Shown: piece by piece, positions 37,022-45,002 of the stretch | How the letters are laid out: each line of letters opens with the position of its first letter | Numbering within the stretch: the stretch's first letter is position 1 | Source: JACVRW01 sp963734025 | GTDB lineage: Bacteria > Actinomycetota > Thermoleophilia > Solirubrobacterales > Thermoleophilaceae | Direction: 5' to 3' | DNA length: 64,000 nucleotides | Assembly: GCA_963734025.1 (NCBI GenBank) | Contig: CAVTFR010000006.1 | Coordinates: 1-64,000, forward strand | Translations under genes and position numbers: made by a program | Notes under the pieces: generated by a model | Seen by the model: the letters and a program-made list of their open reading frames with translations, nothing else | Databases searched by the model: none | Told to the model about the DNA's origin: nothing

Positions 37022-37246
37022 ATGCCGTACGTCGACATCAAGCTGATCGAAGGCGTCCTCGACTCCGACCAGAAACGCGAGATGATCGAGAAGGTCAGCG
37101 AGGCGATGATCGAGGTCGAGGGCGAGAACATGCGCAGCGTTACCTTCGTGGTCGTGAACGAGGTAAAGAGCGGAGACTGGGGTATCGGCGGCCAGGCGAT
37201 GACCACCGAAGCCGTACGCGCCATCGCCGCTGGAGCACCCGCGTAG
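37022..37246 (+). CDS. 4-oxalocrotonate tautomerase-family protein
   Basis: 74 residues starting MPYVDIKLIEG. The Pro after the initiator Met becomes the N-terminal catalytic base of this superfamily. TEAVRAIAAGAPA is the C-terminal helix. It catalyses keto-enol shifts or related reactions on small unsaturated acids. AGGAGG eight bases upstream gives a strong ribosome-binding site. It is the first gene of the TetR-controlled operon; the next gene follows after two bases. Confidence 0.9.
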   Translation: MPYVDIKLIEGVLDSDQKREMIEKVSEAMIEVEGENMRSVTFVVVNEVKSGDWGIGGQAMTTEAVRAIAAGAPA

Positions 37247-37248
37247 CG

Positions 37249-39384
37249 ATGGCCCTGGTCGCGGACACCGCTGCGCCCGCGTCTCGAGCCCTCCCCCCGC
37301 TCGAGACCGGCTCCGCGGAGCGGGGCGGTGTCCGCGTCGCGTACGAGGTGTTCGGGAATGGTGAGCAGACGCTCCTGCTGCTGCCGCCGTGGGCGATCGT
37401 CCACTCGCGCTTCTGGAAGGCGCAGGTCCCGTACCTCGCAAGGCACTTCCGCGTGGTCACGTTCGACCCCCGGGGCAACGGGCTGTCGGACCGGCCGGAC
37501 AGCGTCGACGAGTACGGCCCGCGGGTGTTGGCAGCGGACGCTCTGAACGTGCTCGACACGGTTGGCGCCGAGGACTGCGTCCTCGTCGTGCACTGCGGGA
37601 GCGCGGGCGCCGGGCTGCTGCTCGCCGCCAACCACCCGGAGCAGATCCGGGGCGCCGTCTTCATGTCGCCCGCCCTCCCCCTCACCCCTCCTCGCCCCGA
37701 GCGCACCGGCTTTCCCTTCGACGAGGTGCTGCCCACCCAGGAGGGCTGGGCCAAGGCGAACCGCCACTACTGGGCAAAGGACTTCGGCGGCTACCTCGAG
37801 TTCTTCTTCGACGCCTGCTTCTCGGAGCCGCACTCGACCAAGCAGCGCGAGGATGCCATCTCCTGGGCCCTCGAGACGACGCCGGAGACGCTCGCCCTGA
37901 CACTCGAAGCGGACGACCTCGACGAGCGGCTGGTGCGCCAGCTGCTCGCCCGGCTGGCCTGCCCCCTGCTCGTCACGCAGGGCAACGAGGACTTGCTCAT
38001 CCCAAGCGATCGCGGGCCCAGGTTCGCCGAGCTGACCGGCGCGGAGCTGCTGGAGCTCGAGGGCGTCGGGCACTGTCCCAACGGCCGTGACGCTGTTCGC
38101 TTCAACCTGACCGTCCGCGACTTCGCCGAGCGTGCGTACGGGCGCACGCCCGCGCGGCCTCCTTGGCGCCGCGCGGTCCGCCGCCCCAAGCGAGCGCTCT
38201 ATGTCTCCTCGCCCATCGGCCTCGGCCACGCCTGGCGCGACGTCGCGATCGCGCGTGAGCTGCGCGCCCTGGAACCCGGGCTCGAGATCGACTGGCTCGC
38301 CCAGGATCCGGTCACGAGGGTGCTGTCAGAGTGCCGCGAGCGGCTGCACCCGGCCAGCCACATGCTCGCGAACGAGTCGCGACACATCGCCGCCGAGTCA
38401 CGCGAGCACGAGCTCAACGTCTTCCAGGCCTGGCGCCGTATGGACGAGATCCTGCTCGCCAACTTCATGCTCTTCCACGACATCGCCGCCAGCGGTGACT
38501 ACGACCTCTGGATCGGCGACGAGGCCTGGGAGCTCGACTACTACCTGCACGAGAACCCGGAGCTGAAGACGGCCGCCTACTGCTTCCTGACCGACTTCGT
38601 CGGCTGGCTGCCAATGCCCGAGGGTGGCGAGGCCGAGGCGCGACTGACCGCGGACTACAACGCCGAGATGATCGAGCAGATAGCCCGCTTCCCGCGGGTC
38701 CGCGACCGCGCAATCTTCGTGGGATCGCCCGAGGACATCGTCCCCCACGGCTTCGGCGCGGGGCTGCCGGCGATCCGGCCCTGGGTGGAGGAGCACTTCG
38801 ACTTCAGCGGCTATGTCCTCGCGCCGGACGCCGGACAGCCGCGGGACCGCCAGGCGCTTCGGGCCGAGCTCGGGTATGGACCGGACGAACAGATCTGCGT
38901 CGTCACGGTCGGCGGCTCAGGAGTCGGCGCGAATCTCCTCAACCGCGTGATCGACGCGCTGCCAGAGGCCCGGCGGCGGATCCCGGACCTCCGCATGGTC
39001 GCGGTCTGCGGCCCGCGGATCGACCCCGCCGCGCTTCCCGCCTATGACGGGCTCGAGGTGGTGGGCTACGTCCATCGCCTCTCGCAGCACCTCGCCGCCT
39101 GCGACGTCGCTGTCGTGCAGGGCGGGCTCACGACCTGCATGGAGCTCGCGGCGGCGAACACGCCGTTCCTCTACTTCCCTCTGCGGCGGCACTTCGAGCA
39201 GAACACTCATGTTCGCCACCGCCTCGAGCGTTACCGCGCAGGCAGGCCGATGAGCTTCGAGGACGCCACGCCGCAGGCGATCGGGGAGTCGATCGCGGAC
39301 GCGTTGGGCAGCGCGCCCACGCCCATCGACGTAGAGCGCGACGGTGCCGCCCGCGCTGCGCAGATGATCGCGACACTTCTCTAG
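37249..39384 (+). CDS. Alpha/beta hydrolase fused to a GT-B glycosyltransferase-like domain
   Basis: 711 residues in two enzymes. Residues about 20-300 form an alpha/beta hydrolase: oxyanion region LLPPWAIVH, nucleophile Ser118 in HCGSAGAG (the usual first Gly of GxSxG is Cys), acid near Asp248 in QGNEDLL, and His275 in GVGHCPNG. Residues about 313-711 resemble a MurG/MGT-type GT-B protein: SSPIGLGHAWRDVAIARELR (N-lobe Gly loop), VTVGGSGVGANLLNRVIDAL, and the donor-side block VVQGGLTTCMELAAANTPFLY. The fusion could add a sugar to a substrate after ester or amide cleavage, or the GT half could act as a chaperone. The function is unknown. Its TAG stop shares a base with the next GTG start. Confidence 0.82.
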   Translation: MALVADTAAPASRALPPLETGSAERGGVRVAYEVFGNGEQTLLLLPPWAIVHSRFWKAQVPYLARHFRVVTFDPRGNGLSDRPDSVDEYGPRVLAADALNVLDTVGAEDCVLVVHCGSAGAGLLLAANHPEQIRGAVFMSPALPLTPPRPERTGFPFDEVLPTQEGWAKANRHYWAKDFGGYLEFFFDACFSEPHSTKQREDAISWALETTPETLALTLEADDLDERLVRQLLARLACPLLVTQGNEDLLIPSDRGPRFAELTGAELLELEGVGHCPNGRDAVRFNLTVRDFAERAYGRTPARPPWRRAVRRPKRALYVSSPIGLGHAWRDVAIARELRALEPGLEIDWLAQDPVTRVLSECRERLHPASHMLANESRHIAAESREHELNVFQAWRRMDEILLANFMLFHDIAASGDYDLWIGDEAWELDYYLHENPELKTAAYCFLTDFVGWLPMPEGGEAEARLTADYNAEMIEQIARFPRVRDRAIFVGSPEDIVPHGFGAGLPAIRPWVEEHFDFSGYVLAPDAGQPRDRQALRAELGYGPDEQICVVTVGGSGVGANLLNRVIDALPEARRRIPDLRMVAVCGPRIDPAALPAYDGLEVVGYVHRLSQHLAACDVAVVQGGLTTCMELAAANTPFLYFPLRRHFEQNTHVRHRLERYRAGRPMSFEDATPQAIGESIADALGSAPTPIDVERDGAARAAQMIATLL

Positions 39385-39764
39385 TGGACCCGCCGCGCCT
39401 CGGCCCCGAGTTCGCGGGCGCGCTCGCCGCCAAGGACTCGAGCCGGCTACTCGATCTCATGCACCCGGAGATCGACTTCCGAGGGCTGACCCCCAGCCGA
39501 AGCTGGGAGGCAAACGACCGGGACGCCGTCATCCCGATGCTCCTCGGCCAATGGTTCCAGCAAGACGACGAGATCGAAGCGCTCGAACGGCTCGAGACCG
39601 ACGCCGTTGCCGACCGCCAGCGCGTGGGCTACCGGTTCAGCGTCACCAATCCGTACGGCCGCTTCCTGGTTGAGCAGCAGGCATACATCGCCCCTCGAGA
39701 CGGGCGGATCGGCTGGATGCGCGTGCTGTGCTCGGGCTTGCGCCCGGCTCAGTCACCCGAGTAG
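39384..39764 (+). CDS. NTF2/SnoaL-like small protein
   Basis: 126 residues beginning MDPPRLGPEFAGALAAKDSSRLLDLMHPEIDFRGL, the typical start of an NTF2-like alpha+beta barrel with an acidic/aromatic pocket. Members act as isomerases, hydrolases or ligand-binding subunits, including SnoaL cyclases. It is the third gene of the TetR-linked operon, with start and stop codons overlapping. The stop lies 12 bases from the end of the convergent LLM gene. Confidence 0.8.
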   Translation: MDPPRLGPEFAGALAAKDSSRLLDLMHPEIDFRGLTPSRSWEANDRDAVIPMLLGQWFQQDDEIEALERLETDAVADRQRVGYRFSVTNPYGRFLVEQQAYIAPRDGRIGWMRVLCSGLRPAQSPE

Positions 39765-39776
39765 TGCATTGACGGT

Positions 39777-40844
39777 CTAGCTCGTAGCGGCCGCCCCGGC
39801 GAACGCCGGCATCACCCGCTCCGAAACCAGCCTGAGCTGGCCCTGGATGTCGGGCACGTTCTCGACGTCCTCGTTCGTGAAGAACTTGACCAGGTGGGGG
39901 TCGGAGAGCGCGAAGATCATGTGGTTGACCCCGGCGGGCTCTATGTCCGACTTGATCTTCTCGACGACCTCCTCCGGCGTCCCGGACAGCGACAGCTTCT
40001 CCACGTAGTCGGGCGTGAACGCCTCGTAGGCGCCCTTGATGTCGCCGGCGCCGAGCGCGTCGACGACCGGCTGGAGCTCGGCGGCGTCGATCCCGTGCCG
40101 GGCGAGCTGCTCGGCCGGCATCGACGAGATGTAGAACGCGACGAGCAGGCGCGCGGCGTGCTTGGCGGCCGCCGAGTCCTCGCCCACGACCGTCACGACC
40201 CAGGCGCCGACGTCGAGGTCGTCGAAAGAGCGGCCCGCCTTCTCGGCGCCGGCGCGCATGTTCTCGACCTGGTAGTCGTAGGCCTCGCGCGAGTAGCCGA
40301 GCGCCTGGTGCAGGCCGTCGGCCAGCTCGCCCGCGGTGCGGAACGAGCGCGGCCCCTTCATGCCACCCATCAGCAGCGGGATCCGCTCCTGCACCGGGCG
40401 GGCGGCGGTGAACAGGCCGGTGTACTTGAAGAAGTCGCCCTCGAAGTCGATCTTGCCCTCGTCGAGGAACGTGCGCATCACGTACAGCGCCTCGCGCAGG
40501 CGCGAGAGCGGCTTCTGGCTCGCCCAGTCGAGGTGGTACTGCGCCATCAGGCCGAAGTTGCCGGTCGAGACGACGCACTCGGTGCGCCCGCCGGTGATCT
40601 CGTCGAGCGTCGCGAGCTGCTGGCAGATCAGCGTCGGCTCGCGCAGGAACACGTGCGTCACGTTCGGCCCGAAGCGGATCCGCTCCGTCTTGTCGGCCGC
40701 GTGGGCGAACAGCGTCCACAGGTCCTTGTGCCAGGTCTCGTCGACCGCGTAGCAGGCGTGGTAGCCGAGCTCGTCCGCCGTCTTGATCATCTCGATCGAG
40801 TCGTCGAGCGGGTAGTCCGGCAGCATGCAGTAGCTGAACTTCAT
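39777..40844 (-). CDS. LLM-class flavin-dependent oxidoreductase (F420 type likely)
   Basis: 355-residue luciferase-like TIM barrel: IKTADELGYHACYAVDETWH, IRFGPNVTHVFLREP and GGRTECVVSTGNFG. Actinobacterial members use F420 or FMN to oxidise or reduce alcohols, thioethers or enoates. No FMN reductase lies nearby; F420 use is an inference from the lineage. The ATG overlaps the stop of the upstream 87-residue gene (ATGA), making it the last gene of a four-gene redox operon. Confidence 0.88.
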   Translation of the reverse strand: MKFSYCMLPDYPLDDSIEMIKTADELGYHACYAVDETWHKDLWTLFAHAADKTERIRFGPNVTHVFLREPTLICQQLATLDEITGGRTECVVSTGNFGLMAQYHLDWASQKPLSRLREALYVMRTFLDEGKIDFEGDFFKYTGLFTAARPVQERIPLLMGGMKGPRSFRTAGELADGLHQALGYSREAYDYQVENMRAGAEKAGRSFDDLDVGAWVVTVVGEDSAAAKHAARLLVAFYISSMPAEQLARHGIDAAELQPVVDALGAGDIKGAYEAFTPDYVEKLSLSGTPEEVVEKIKSDIEPAGVNHMIFALSDPHLVKFFTNEDVENVPDIQGQLRLVSERVMPAFAGAAATS

Positions 40845-41104
40845 TCGGTCTCCTCTTCGGGCATGGTTTCCGAGCCGAGCCCCGCGAGGAGCACGTCGTC
40901 GGCGAAGTGCTTGTGCATCCAGGCGAGGTGGTCCCAGCGCGCAGCGACGATGCGCTTGGTGTCCCAGGCCGGGAGGTCCTGCTGCGGGAACGTCCGCATC
41001 TTCTCCGGGTCGACCTCGTAGACGTGCTCGAAGCGCTGGATCACGTCGTCGTTGATGCGCCTCGGCTCGGGCGGTTTCTGCTCTCCCAGACGGAAGATGG
41101 TCAT
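40841..41104 (-). CDS. Unknown 87-residue protein inside redox operon
   Basis: Unrecognised. It starts MTIFRLGEQKPPEPRR, has a middle rich in aromatic and charged residues (RIVAARWDHLAWMHKHFAD) and an acidic tail (MPEEETE). No membrane span or Cys motif is seen. Both ends overlap neighbours by four bases (ATGA), so it is surely co-translated with the FAD oxidase and LLM genes. It could be a small subunit or adaptor of either enzyme. Confidence 0.75.
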   Translation of the reverse strand: MTIFRLGEQKPPEPRRINDDVIQRFEHVYEVDPEKMRTFPQQDLPAWDTKRIVAARWDHLAWMHKHFADDVLLAGLGSETMPEEETE

Positions 41105-42612
41105 TCGTAGGCCTCGTCCATCATCTGCTTGCCGGGGTTCATGATGTTGTTCGGGTCGAGCGCGGCCTTGATGCGCTTGACCACCTCCCAGGCGCTTCCC
41201 ATCTCGGTGGGCACGAGCTCGGCGTCGCCCTCGCGCGTGGCGCCGTGGCAGGCCGTGATCGAGCCGCCGTGCTTCAGCGCCACCTCCGCGATCTCGCGCT
41301 TGCAGGCGACCCAGCCGGCCCAGTTCTCGTCGTCGAGCTTCTGCTCCCAGATCCCGACGTCGATCTCGACCAGGTAGTCGCCCCACGGCTTGTGGGGGCC
41401 GCTCGTGTAACAGAACATGCCCCAGTCGTCGAAGATGCCGTACTGCTCGATGTAGCGCTCGACGATCGCGTGCCACTCCTCGCGCACCTGCGGCAGCACC
41501 GAGTAGTTGAGTGCGGCGTCCTCGCAGTGCCACGACATCGGAACCACCTGGCCCTCGCGCGTGCGCCCGTGCAGCGGGGTCGCGTAGCGGTCGTGTCGTG
41601 AGGCCCAGTCGCCCTCGGAGATCTCGTCGCCGAGGTACTTGCCGCCGTCGGCGCGGCCGAGCTCCATCACCCGCTTCGAGGCCGGCTCGACCTCGGCGCG
41701 GGCGCCGTACATCGCCACCGCCACGACCGCCTTGACCGAGTCCGGCTGCGGGATGTAGGCCTCGTCGTCGCGGCGCAGGTAGCGCAGCTTCCACTCGTCG
41801 AAGAGCACGACGCCCGCGAGCGTCGCGAGCCCCGAGCGCGTGAGCGCGCCGGTGGTCCGATAGGCCTTCATGTAGTCGTCGAAGGCGAAGAAGGCGGCGA
41901 ACTCGAGCTCGGGCTTGGGCGCCAGCTCGAGCGTGGCCTCGGTGGTGATGCCGAGCGTGCCCTGGTGCCCCGTGAAGAGCTGCTTGAGCGTGAGGCCGGT
42001 CGACGACTTGCGCAGCTTGCGCCCGCCGCCCTCGCCGATCTCGACGATCTCCCCGGTCGGCAGCACCACCTCCATCGAGATGACGAGGTCGCGCGTGTGG
42101 CCGAAGCGCGCGCCGAGCAGCGACCAGCCGCCGGTGCCGATGCGGCCGCCGACGAGCGAGCACGGGTAGGAGGCGGGGTCGTCCGGATAGAAGACGCCGT
42201 GCGGGCGCAGCTCCTCGTTCAGCTTGAGCATGTTGATGCCTGGCCCGACGGTCACGCAGCGGTCCTCGAGGTCGATCTCGTGGATCTTGTTCATGAGCTT
42301 CACGTCGACGCAGATGCCGCCGCGCAGCGGCACGGCGCCGTCCGAGAGCCCGGTGCCGCCGGCGCGCGGGACGACCGGGATGCGCAGCCGGTTGGCGAGC
42401 TTGACGACCTCGGAGACCTCCTCGGCGGACTTCGGCAGCACCGCCACGTCCGGCATGAACTCCGCCCAGCGGTGCACCGGGAAGGGCGCGGGCACGCGCG
42501 TGCGGTTGACGCGCGAGCTGAGCCCGGGCAGCACCCGATCCTCGTCGCTGATGATCGCCCGCAGCTCGTCGATCACGCCCTCGTCCACGGCGCTCTTGTA
42601 GGCGACGCTCAC
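41101..42612 (-). CDS. FAD-linked oxidase (GlcD/VAO type)
   Basis: 503 residues with an FAD-binding type-4 domain: VVPRAGGTGLSDGAVPLRGG, GPGINMLKLNEELRPHG and GGRIGTGGWSLLGARFGHT. A C-terminal FAD-oxidase domain ends ALDPNNIMNPGKQM. Such enzymes oxidise 2-hydroxy acids such as glycolate or D-lactate, or related compounds. GTG at 42612 overlaps the upstream stop by four bases (GTGA). Together with the Fe-S CCG protein upstream, it resembles a GlcD-GlcF or D-lactate dehydrogenase pair passing electrons to quinone. Confidence 0.9.
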   Translation of the reverse strand: MSVAYKSAVDEGVIDELRAIISDEDRVLPGLSSRVNRTRVPAPFPVHRWAEFMPDVAVLPKSAEEVSEVVKLANRLRIPVVPRAGGTGLSDGAVPLRGGICVDVKLMNKIHEIDLEDRCVTVGPGINMLKLNEELRPHGVFYPDDPASYPCSLVGGRIGTGGWSLLGARFGHTRDLVISMEVVLPTGEIVEIGEGGGRKLRKSSTGLTLKQLFTGHQGTLGITTEATLELAPKPELEFAAFFAFDDYMKAYRTTGALTRSGLATLAGVVLFDEWKLRYLRRDDEAYIPQPDSVKAVVAVAMYGARAEVEPASKRVMELGRADGGKYLGDEISEGDWASRHDRYATPLHGRTREGQVVPMSWHCEDAALNYSVLPQVREEWHAIVERYIEQYGIFDDWGMFCYTSGPHKPWGDYLVEIDVGIWEQKLDDENWAGWVACKREIAEVALKHGGSITACHGATREGDAELVPTEMGSAWEVVKRIKAALDPNNIMNPGKQMMDEAYE

Positions 42613-43865
42613 CCGATTCCCTCCGCCGCCGCGGCCGGCCCGCGCGTCGTACCGCCCACCTCGATCCCCGCCGAGTCGGCCACGAGCTCGAAGAGGTCCG
42701 CAACCTCGAGCGTGCCGTCTGCGGCGTCCGACAGCGGCCGTTCGGACCAGGGGCAGGCGCTCACGAGCGTGTCGACCTCGAGCCGGTCGGCGCGCTCGAC
42801 GCGCCGGCGGCTGATCTCGGCCGTGATCTCCGGCTTCTCGATCGGCAGCCCGCCGCCGCCGCCGGAGCAGTACGACCACTGCGTCACGTGGTCGACGTCC
42901 TTGAAGGTGAGCCCGGGAATCGCGCGCAGGAGCTCGCGCGGCGGCTCGTGGACGCCCTTGCGCTTGTTGAGCCTGCACGGGTCGTGGTAGGTGACCGTGC
43001 GCTCGATCGGCTGCGTGAGCTCGAGCCGGCCGTCGCGCACGAGCTCGGCGATCAGCTCGACCCCGAGCACGATCTCGAAGTCGTAGTCGTCGCCAAAGAG
43101 CTTCGGATAGTCCTCGGTGAAGGCGATGTAGTCGTGCGGGTCGGGCGCGAGGATCCGCTTCGCCCCCACCGCCCGCCAGTCGGCGACGTTGTGCTCGGCG
43201 TGCTTGCGCGCGAGGTCGACGTAGCCCATCTCAGCGGCCGGCCCGCCGCAGCACCACTGCTCGCGCATCAGGCCGAACTCGACGCCCGCCTTCTTCAGCA
43301 GCAGCGCGAAGGCGCGGCTGTAGGACGTCCGGTAGAAGGCGGCCTCGCAGTCGACGAACAGGATCGTCTCGCCGCCGGTCGGCAGGTCGAGCCCCTCGGC
43401 CCAGTCGCGCACGTGCTCCTGCGTGACCGGCACGTCGCCCAGCACCGGCTCGTTCGTCCCCTCCGCGAGCCGCTCGTTCCAGAGCTTCCAGCCCTCGCGC
43501 TCGTTGCCGGTCGCGACCATGAGCGCGCGCATCGCCTTGACCACGTCGACCGTGCGAGTGCGGTTGCGGTAGAAGTCGCCGGTGAAGAGCGTGTTCGGGC
43601 AGCGCAGCTCGCAGGCGCCGCACTGCGTGCAGTGGACGTAGTCGTCGGCCACGTCCTCCACGGAGACGAGGCCGCGCTCCATCGCGACGATGTTCGCGTG
43701 GAAGGCGGTGGGCGTGTGGTTCTCGTTGCGGGTGACCTGCATGACAGGGCAGACCTCGCGACAGAACTTGTGGCCAGAGGAGAAGCAGCCGAAAGCGTTG
43801 TTGCGCCACTTCTCGACGAACTCGCGCTGGAGCTCGCCGTCGCCGTCCGGTGAGTAGCCGGCCAC
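42609..43865 (-). CDS. Fe-S CCG-domain oxidoreductase subunit (GlcF/HdrD-like)
   Basis: 418 residues. One canonical 4Fe-4S site is present: CTQCGACELRCP (Cys79, 82, 85, 89). The first site is irregular, CFSSGHKFCREVCP (Cys27, 35, 39), lacking the usual CxxCxxC spacing. Two CCG-type repeats follow (QWCCGGPA near 207 and YCSGGGGG near 343), which bind non-cubane clusters in HdrB/HdrD relatives. It probably accepts electrons from the FAD oxidase encoded next. GTG start with AGGAGG three bases upstream. Confidence 0.88.
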   Translation of the reverse strand: MAGYSPDGDGELQREFVEKWRNNAFGCFSSGHKFCREVCPVMQVTRNENHTPTAFHANIVAMERGLVSVEDVADDYVHCTQCGACELRCPNTLFTGDFYRNRTRTVDVVKAMRALMVATGNEREGWKLWNERLAEGTNEPVLGDVPVTQEHVRDWAEGLDLPTGGETILFVDCEAAFYRTSYSRAFALLLKKAGVEFGLMREQWCCGGPAAEMGYVDLARKHAEHNVADWRAVGAKRILAPDPHDYIAFTEDYPKLFGDDYDFEIVLGVELIAELVRDGRLELTQPIERTVTYHDPCRLNKRKGVHEPPRELLRAIPGLTFKDVDHVTQWSYCSGGGGGLPIEKPEITAEISRRRVERADRLEVDTLVSACPWSERPLSDAADGTLEVADLFELVADSAGIEVGGTTRGPAAAAEGIG

Positions 43866-43931
43866 GAGCCTCCTTTCGCTCCGCCTAGGGCAGGCGGAGC
43901 GAACGTATCACTTCGCATGCGCCGTCTGCTA

Positions 43932-44633
43932 CTAACGGAACCGCTTCGGAAACTGGGCCGCAATTCCGTCGCTGAGCATGTCCGCCATCTTCAGGATTTG
44001 GCGATGGATGAGGTCGTAGGTTCGGATGCTGGTGCGATGATCGCCCTCGAGGTGGGCTACCGCCTCGGCCAGGGTGAGGTCGAGGTGCTCGCGCATCATC
44101 GAACGCATCTCGCGCCGTGCCCAGTGACGCGGGTTCGCCTCGCTGAGGAAGTCCGCGATCTGGTTGGCGTTGCGATACCAGGCGCGCTTGTGGCGCTCGA
44201 CCGCCGCCTGATCGCCAACGTTCGCGGCCATCACCAGGTCGGCCGCGGTGGTGATGTGCTCCCGGAGCAGCGTGGTCAGTCGCTCGCCGGCGGCGCGGCC
44301 ATAGAACGGCTTGACGGCATTGCCGATGTCCGCCTGGTTACGGAGCAGCCGCTGCGTGGTGGCCGGGGCATCGGGCAGGTTGGCCGTGGCACTCACTATG
44401 AACAGCCTCGTCCAGGTGATGTGGTCCTCCCAGAGGCGGCGCATCCCGTCATGGAGGGCGAGGCGCTCCTGGCTCAGGGCGCGCGGCTGGGCGGCATCGG
44501 CATGGTCCTCCGAATGGCTTTGCGCGGCGTGGCCCCCTGCGACCGCGAACACAAGTCCGGCGCTCGCGACCGCGACGGCCGTGGCGAGCCGCCGGCTCGA
44601 CCGTCGCCGGCCGGTCTGTGTGGTGCTGCTCAT
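43932..44633 (-). CDS. Secreted or anchored helical protein, conserved unknown
   Basis: 233 residues. The N-terminus (RRSSRRLATAVAVASAGLVFAVAGG) is a signal peptide with possible cleavage near HAA-Q. The mature part is nearly all helix, with blocks LWEDHITWTRLFIVSA, NQADIGNAVKPFYG and MREHLDLTLAEAVAHLEGD. Several His and Asp residues suggest a four-helix bundle able to bind metal or heme, but I recognise no named family. AGGAG lies six bases before the ATG. A GTAAGAAC-N15-GCTAA promoter, shared with the sigma operon and the folE operon, sits 68 bases upstream. It is probably an output of that sigma factor. Confidence 0.78.
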   Translation of the reverse strand: MSSTTQTGRRRSSRRLATAVAVASAGLVFAVAGGHAAQSHSEDHADAAQPRALSQERLALHDGMRRLWEDHITWTRLFIVSATANLPDAPATTQRLLRNQADIGNAVKPFYGRAAGERLTTLLREHITTAADLVMAANVGDQAAVERHKRAWYRNANQIADFLSEANPRHWARREMRSMMREHLDLTLAEAVAHLEGDHRTSIRTYDLIHRQILKMADMLSDGIAAQFPKRFR

Positions 44634-44700
44634 GTGCCAGCTCCTCTCTCGTTCGGCGGGCAACGTCGTCGCACGGCCCGCGGACGTCGTCTCCACCGGG

Positions 44701-44729
44701 CTTAGCGGCCGGCCGCGGGGAGTTCTTAC
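44701..44729 (-). promoter_or_regulatory. Predicted ECF-sigma promoter for the secreted helical protein
   Basis: GTAAGAAC (44729-44722), 15 bases, then GCTAAG (44706-44701) on the minus strand. It is one of three copies with identical 29-base layout. The leader from here to the ATG at 44633 is about 60 bases and includes a ribosome-binding site. Confidence 0.75.
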
Positions 44730-44766
44730 GTGGGAGCCGGAATCTCGATTTCGAGCCGCGCGGTGC

Positions 44767-45000
44767 CTAGCCCTGCGGCTCGCGCCGCACCAGCTCGCGC
44801 AGGCTGTCGTAGTCCTCACGGCACGCGGGACAGCCCTCGAGGTGAGGGCGCATGCCGGGGATCCGGTCGTCGGCCTCTTCACCATGCAGCTCGAGCTCGA
44901 CGTACTCGTCGAGCTTCTCGAAGCACTCGTCGCAGAGCAGCTCCGGCTCGGCGGGGCCGAGCACCCTCCCCAGCGTCTCATCGTCCATGTGTCTGTCCAT
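44767..45000 (-). CDS. Zinc-finger anti-sigma factor (ZAS type)
   Basis: 77 residues. The HLEGCPAC motif (His53, Cys57, Cys60) is the Hx3CxxC signature of zinc-binding anti-sigma domains; an upstream CDEC (Cys23, Cys26) may supply a fourth ligand or another switch. There is no membrane span, so it acts in the cytosol. The ATG follows the sigma stop by two bases, so the pair is co-translated. It should hold the sigma factor inactive until a signal, often oxidative or thiol stress, releases it. Confidence 0.88.
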   Translation of the reverse strand: MDRHMDDETLGRVLGPAEPELLCDECFEKLDEYVELELHGEEADDRIPGMRPHLEGCPACREDYDSLRELVRREPQG

Positions 45001-45002
45001 GA

